From contig JAJBVQ010000067.1 in the NCBI GenBank assembly GCA_020859745.1, forward strand, positions 1-7,550: 7,550 nt of DNA. The letters run 5' to 3'. Below the pieces are notes generated by a model, which ran no database searches, was not told the DNA's origin, and was given only the letters and a program-made list of their open reading frames with translations. The position numbers and the translations under genes were made by a program. Source of the stretch: Rikenellaceae bacterium. GTDB taxonomy: Bacteria > Bacteroidota > Bacteroidia > Bacteroidales > Rikenellaceae. Of the stretch, positions 5,590 through 7,550 are shown in pieces (positions within the stretch are counted from its first letter, which is position 1; each line of letters starts with the position of its first letter).

Positions 5590-6657
5590 TTACCGCCCGA
5601 AGCCCTCCGGCAGTGCGAACAGGAAAGCGAAGGGCCGGGTTTCGACGAATTTCGGGGTGGCATCCCCGGCGTACTCCTCGCCGTTCGCTAAAGTCAGTTT
5701 CTTCACCGGCGCGCCCGGTTTCAGGTCGGCTTCGTTCAGGTCTACCCACAGGATCGCCGGTGCCAGCGTCGTCTCGAAGTAGTATATCCTGTTTTTCTGG
5801 TCGCTGACCGAACGCCAGCGGGTCGAAGAGTTGTTCGGCTGGCCGGGGGTCGATATGCCGTAAGGCACCGATACGGCGCGCATCACGCTAAACACGCTGG
5901 CCACGGCGACCTTCGGGTCGGAGGTCTGTTCCACGGCGTTGATGTAGAAGCTGGCGCGTACGAAGCGGTCGGAGGATTTGTTGGTCCCCGGCATCATGTT
6001 GAGGCCGCCGATCGGTGCCCAGTAGTCGCGAACGGCTAACTGTCGGTCGTAGCTCGGCGAGTTGGTCAGCACCTGGTATTGCCGCCCTTCGTGGATGGAT
6101 ATTTTGCCGTCGAGGTACTCGATAATGGCGCTGTTCCCGGTGCTGTCCGAGATGGCCATGTGCATCGTGGAAGCCTGTCCGCCCGGCATCGTCGGCGCGT
6201 CGATCCGGAAGCCGTCCTTTTTCATCTCGGCCACGGCCTCCGATACGGTGGCGAAGTTGTCCAGCACCCACTGGCACCAGATGCTCATCCCCATCACAGG
6301 GCGGTCGTCGGGTTTTCCGTACTGGCTTTCGGTCAGGTAGAGCAGCTGGGCCACCAGCCCTTTCTCGTTCATCCCCTCGGAGGTGCCGATGTCGTAGGAG
6401 ACGGCCGCGACGCTGCCGTATTTCGAGGTCCATGACAGGTGCGGCCCGTTGTCGTAGCTCACGCGCTGTATCCCGGCGGGCAGCAGCCAGAGGTTGGTGG
6501 GCATCGCCTCGCGCCAGTCCATGGTGCGGCCGGTGACGGTCATGTTGTCCGGGCCGAGGTAGACGGCGCGGGTACAAGGCTCGGCGGCCTGCGCCGGAAA
6601 GGCTGAAAGGCCGAGCAGGCCGGCCAGGCAGAGGAGGGCGGTTTTGGAGGTTTTCAT
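5590..6657 (-). CDS. Secreted choloylglycine hydrolase / penicillin V acylase family (Ntn) enzyme
   Basis: Predicted 355-residue linear-amide C-N hydrolase, family C59. Residues 1-24 are a signal peptide (LLCLAGLLGLSAFPAQA). The nucleophile is Cys28 in EPCTRAVYLGPD. The spacing to Arg44 and Asp47 (GRTMDW) equals that of bile salt hydrolases (Cys2, Arg18, Asp21). Asn199 (VLTNSPSYD) and Arg231 (SSDRFVR) complete the usual active-site set, and GMNEKGL (95-101) is the family signature. Where Gram-positive bile salt hydrolases have Asn (AGLN), this has Tyr107 (QLLY), as in penicillin acylases. Likely periplasmic and likely acting on conjugated bile salts in a gut organism, but penicillin V or N-acyl homoserine lactones are alternatives; substrate cannot be settled by eye. 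Start 6657 gives a clean signal peptide; an ATG at 6684 would add nine residues. It appears monocistronic, between two terminators. Confidence 0.88.
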   Translation of the reverse strand: MKTSKTALLCLAGLLGLSAFPAQAAEPCTRAVYLGPDNMTVTGRTMDWREAMPTNLWLLPAGIQRVSYDNGPHLSWTSKYGSVAAVSYDIGTSEGMNEKGLVAQLLYLTESQYGKPDDRPVMGMSIWCQWVLDNFATVSEAVAEMKKDGFRIDAPTMPGGQASTMHMAISDSTGNSAIIEYLDGKISIHEGRQYQVLTNSPSYDRQLAVRDYWAPIGGLNMMPGTNKSSDRFVRASFYINAVEQTSDPKVAVASVFSVMRAVSVPYGISTPGQPNNSSTRWRSVSDQKNRIYYFETTLAPAILWVDLNEADLKPGAPVKKLTLANGEEYAGDATPKFVETRPFAFLFALPEGFGR

Positions 6658-6702
6658 GGTCAGTAGGTGTTTATTTTCGGGCATAAGGTGCAAATAACAT
6701 GC

Positions 6703-6735
6703 AAAAAGGGCGGCGGTTTGAATAAACCGCCGCCC
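6703..6735 (-). terminator. Strong intrinsic terminator of rny
   Basis: A perfect 12-bp GC-rich stem (arms 6708-6719 and 6724-6735) with a 4-nt loop is followed on the minus strand directly by TTTTT (6707-6703). It lies 29 nt past the rny stop. Only 45 nt then remain before the next start codon, and I see no convincing promoter match there, so the downstream gene may depend on an atypical promoter or on readthrough. Confidence 0.9.
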
Positions 6736-6764
6736 CGTGATAAACCAAGGAGGTCGCCCCGCCG

Positions 6765-7550
6765 TTACTTGGCGTAGCTGATCGAACGTGTCTCCCGGAT
6801 CACGGTGATCTTCACCTGGCCCGGATAGGTCATTTCGTCCTGGATCTTCTTGGCGATGTCGTGCGAGAGGATCTCGGCCTGCTGGTCGGTGATCTTTTCG
6901 CTCCCCACGATCACGCGCAGCTCGCGCCCCGCCTGGATCGCGTAGGTCTTGAGCACGCCCGGGTGAGCCATAGCCAGCTCTTCCATCTCTTTGAGGCGTT
7001 TGATATAGCTCTCCACCACCTCTCTGCGCGCGCCCGGCCGCGCGCCCGAAATGGCGTCGCATACCTGCACGATCGGTGCGATCAGCGTGGTCATCTCGAT
7101 CTCGTCGTGGTGCGCCCCGATAGCGTTCACCACCTCCGGTTTCTCTTTGAACTTCTCGGCCAGCTTCATCCCGATGATCGCGTGCGGCAGTTCCGGCTCG
7201 TCGTCCGGCACCTTGCCGATGTCATGCAGCAACCCTGCCCGCCGCGCCAGCTGCGGGTTCAACCCCAGCTCGGCCGCCATGATCCCGCTCAAATTGGCCA
7301 CCTCGCGCGAGTGCTGCAATAGGTTCTGCCCGTACGAAGAGCGGTATTTCATTTTCCCGATCAGGCGGATCAGCTCCGAGTTCAGCCCATGGATCCCCAG
7401 GTCGATAGCCGTCCGTTTCCCGACCTCCACGATCTCCTCCTCGATCTGCTTCTGCACCTTCGCCACGACTTCCTCGATGCGGGCCGGGTGGATACGCCCG
7501 TCGGTCACCAGCTGGTGCAACGCCAGCCGCGCGATCTCCCTGCGCACCGG
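6765..7550 (-). CDS. rny: Ribonuclease Y, C-terminal half (5' end outside the window)
   Basis: The last 261 or so codons of a gene usually about 510-520 codons long; the rest lies beyond 7550. RNase Y is a membrane-anchored endoribonuclease that starts mRNA decay. The fragment begins at the end of the KH domain (VRREIARLAL..LVTDGRIHPARIEE) and contains the full HD domain. Counting from the Val codon at 7547, the metal-site residues are His79 (LLQHS), His108-Asp109 (GLLHDIGKV) and Asp164 (VCDAISGARPGARRE); AHHDEIE is at 145-151. The C-terminus (YPGQVKITVIRETRSISYAK) is typical. The GTG at 7547 is an internal Val codon, not a start. The N-terminal membrane helix and coiled coil are not in view. 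Confidence 0.95.
   Translation of the reverse strand, partial: PVRREIARLALHQLVTDGRIHPARIEEVVAKVQKQIEEEIVEVGKRTAIDLGIHGLNSELIRLIGKMKYRSSYGQNLLQHSREVANLSGIMAAELGLNPQLARRAGLLHDIGKVPDDEPELPHAIIGMKLAEKFKEKPEVVNAIGAHHDEIEMTTLIAPIVQVCDAISGARPGARREVVESYIKRLKEMEELAMAHPGVLKTYAIQAGRELRVIVGSEKITDQQAEILSHDIAKKIQDEMTYPGQVKITVIRETRSISYAK

Noticed and set aside
6658..6702. Promoter for the choloylglycine hydrolase gene
   Set aside because: TTATTTG on the minus strand resembles part of the Bacteroidetes -7 box, but the TA spacing is wrong and no TTTG lies at the right distance.
1..7550. CRISPR arrays, tRNA or rRNA genes
   Set aside because: No regularly spaced direct repeats and no tRNA- or rRNA-like conserved blocks were seen on either strand.

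Overview
The window looks like chromosomal DNA of a GC-rich member of the Bacteroidales, most likely a gut organism of the Alistipes type. This is inferred from four things. The outer-membrane protein is of a Bacteroidetes type and ends in Phe. A secreted bile-salt-hydrolase-like enzyme is present. The genes lack clear Shine-Dalgarno sites. One good match to the Bacteroidetes promoter pattern (TTTG, 19 nt, TAnnTTT) is visible. The genus is not proven.

All five protein genes lie on the minus strand, so transcription runs from high to low coordinates. From right to left: the C-terminal half of RNase Y (rny, cut by the window end) with a strong intrinsic terminator; a secreted choloylglycine hydrolase/penicillin acylase family enzyme with a weaker terminator; a candidate promoter and a metal-dependent Xaa-Pro aminopeptidase (pepP); a 495-bp insertion-like element; a small SUI1/YciH-type translation factor; and, 10 nt further on, a 970-residue exported protein combining a zinc-metallopeptidase domain (HESRH...E), a TolB-like propeller region and a C-terminal beta-barrel. 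The last two genes almost certainly share a transcript.

The genes are mostly ordinary. The unusual material is in the two long non-coding stretches. Positions 3517-4011 form an element bounded by perfect 21-bp inverted repeats. It fills the gap between pepP and the SUI1 gene almost exactly, is flanked by a possible 4-bp duplication (TTAT), and encodes no transposase. Positions 1 to about 227, downstream of the metallopeptidase gene, hold a second, partial and diverged member of the same family in the opposite orientation. The two share a 35-nt core (33/35 identical) containing a small hairpin, and two 13-nt boxes in the same order. Between core and boxes each carries a long GC-rich foldback whose sequence differs while its position and shape are kept. 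The upstream copy also lacks about 140 bp between the two boxes. This points to a modular, structured, non-autonomous interspersed repeat family.
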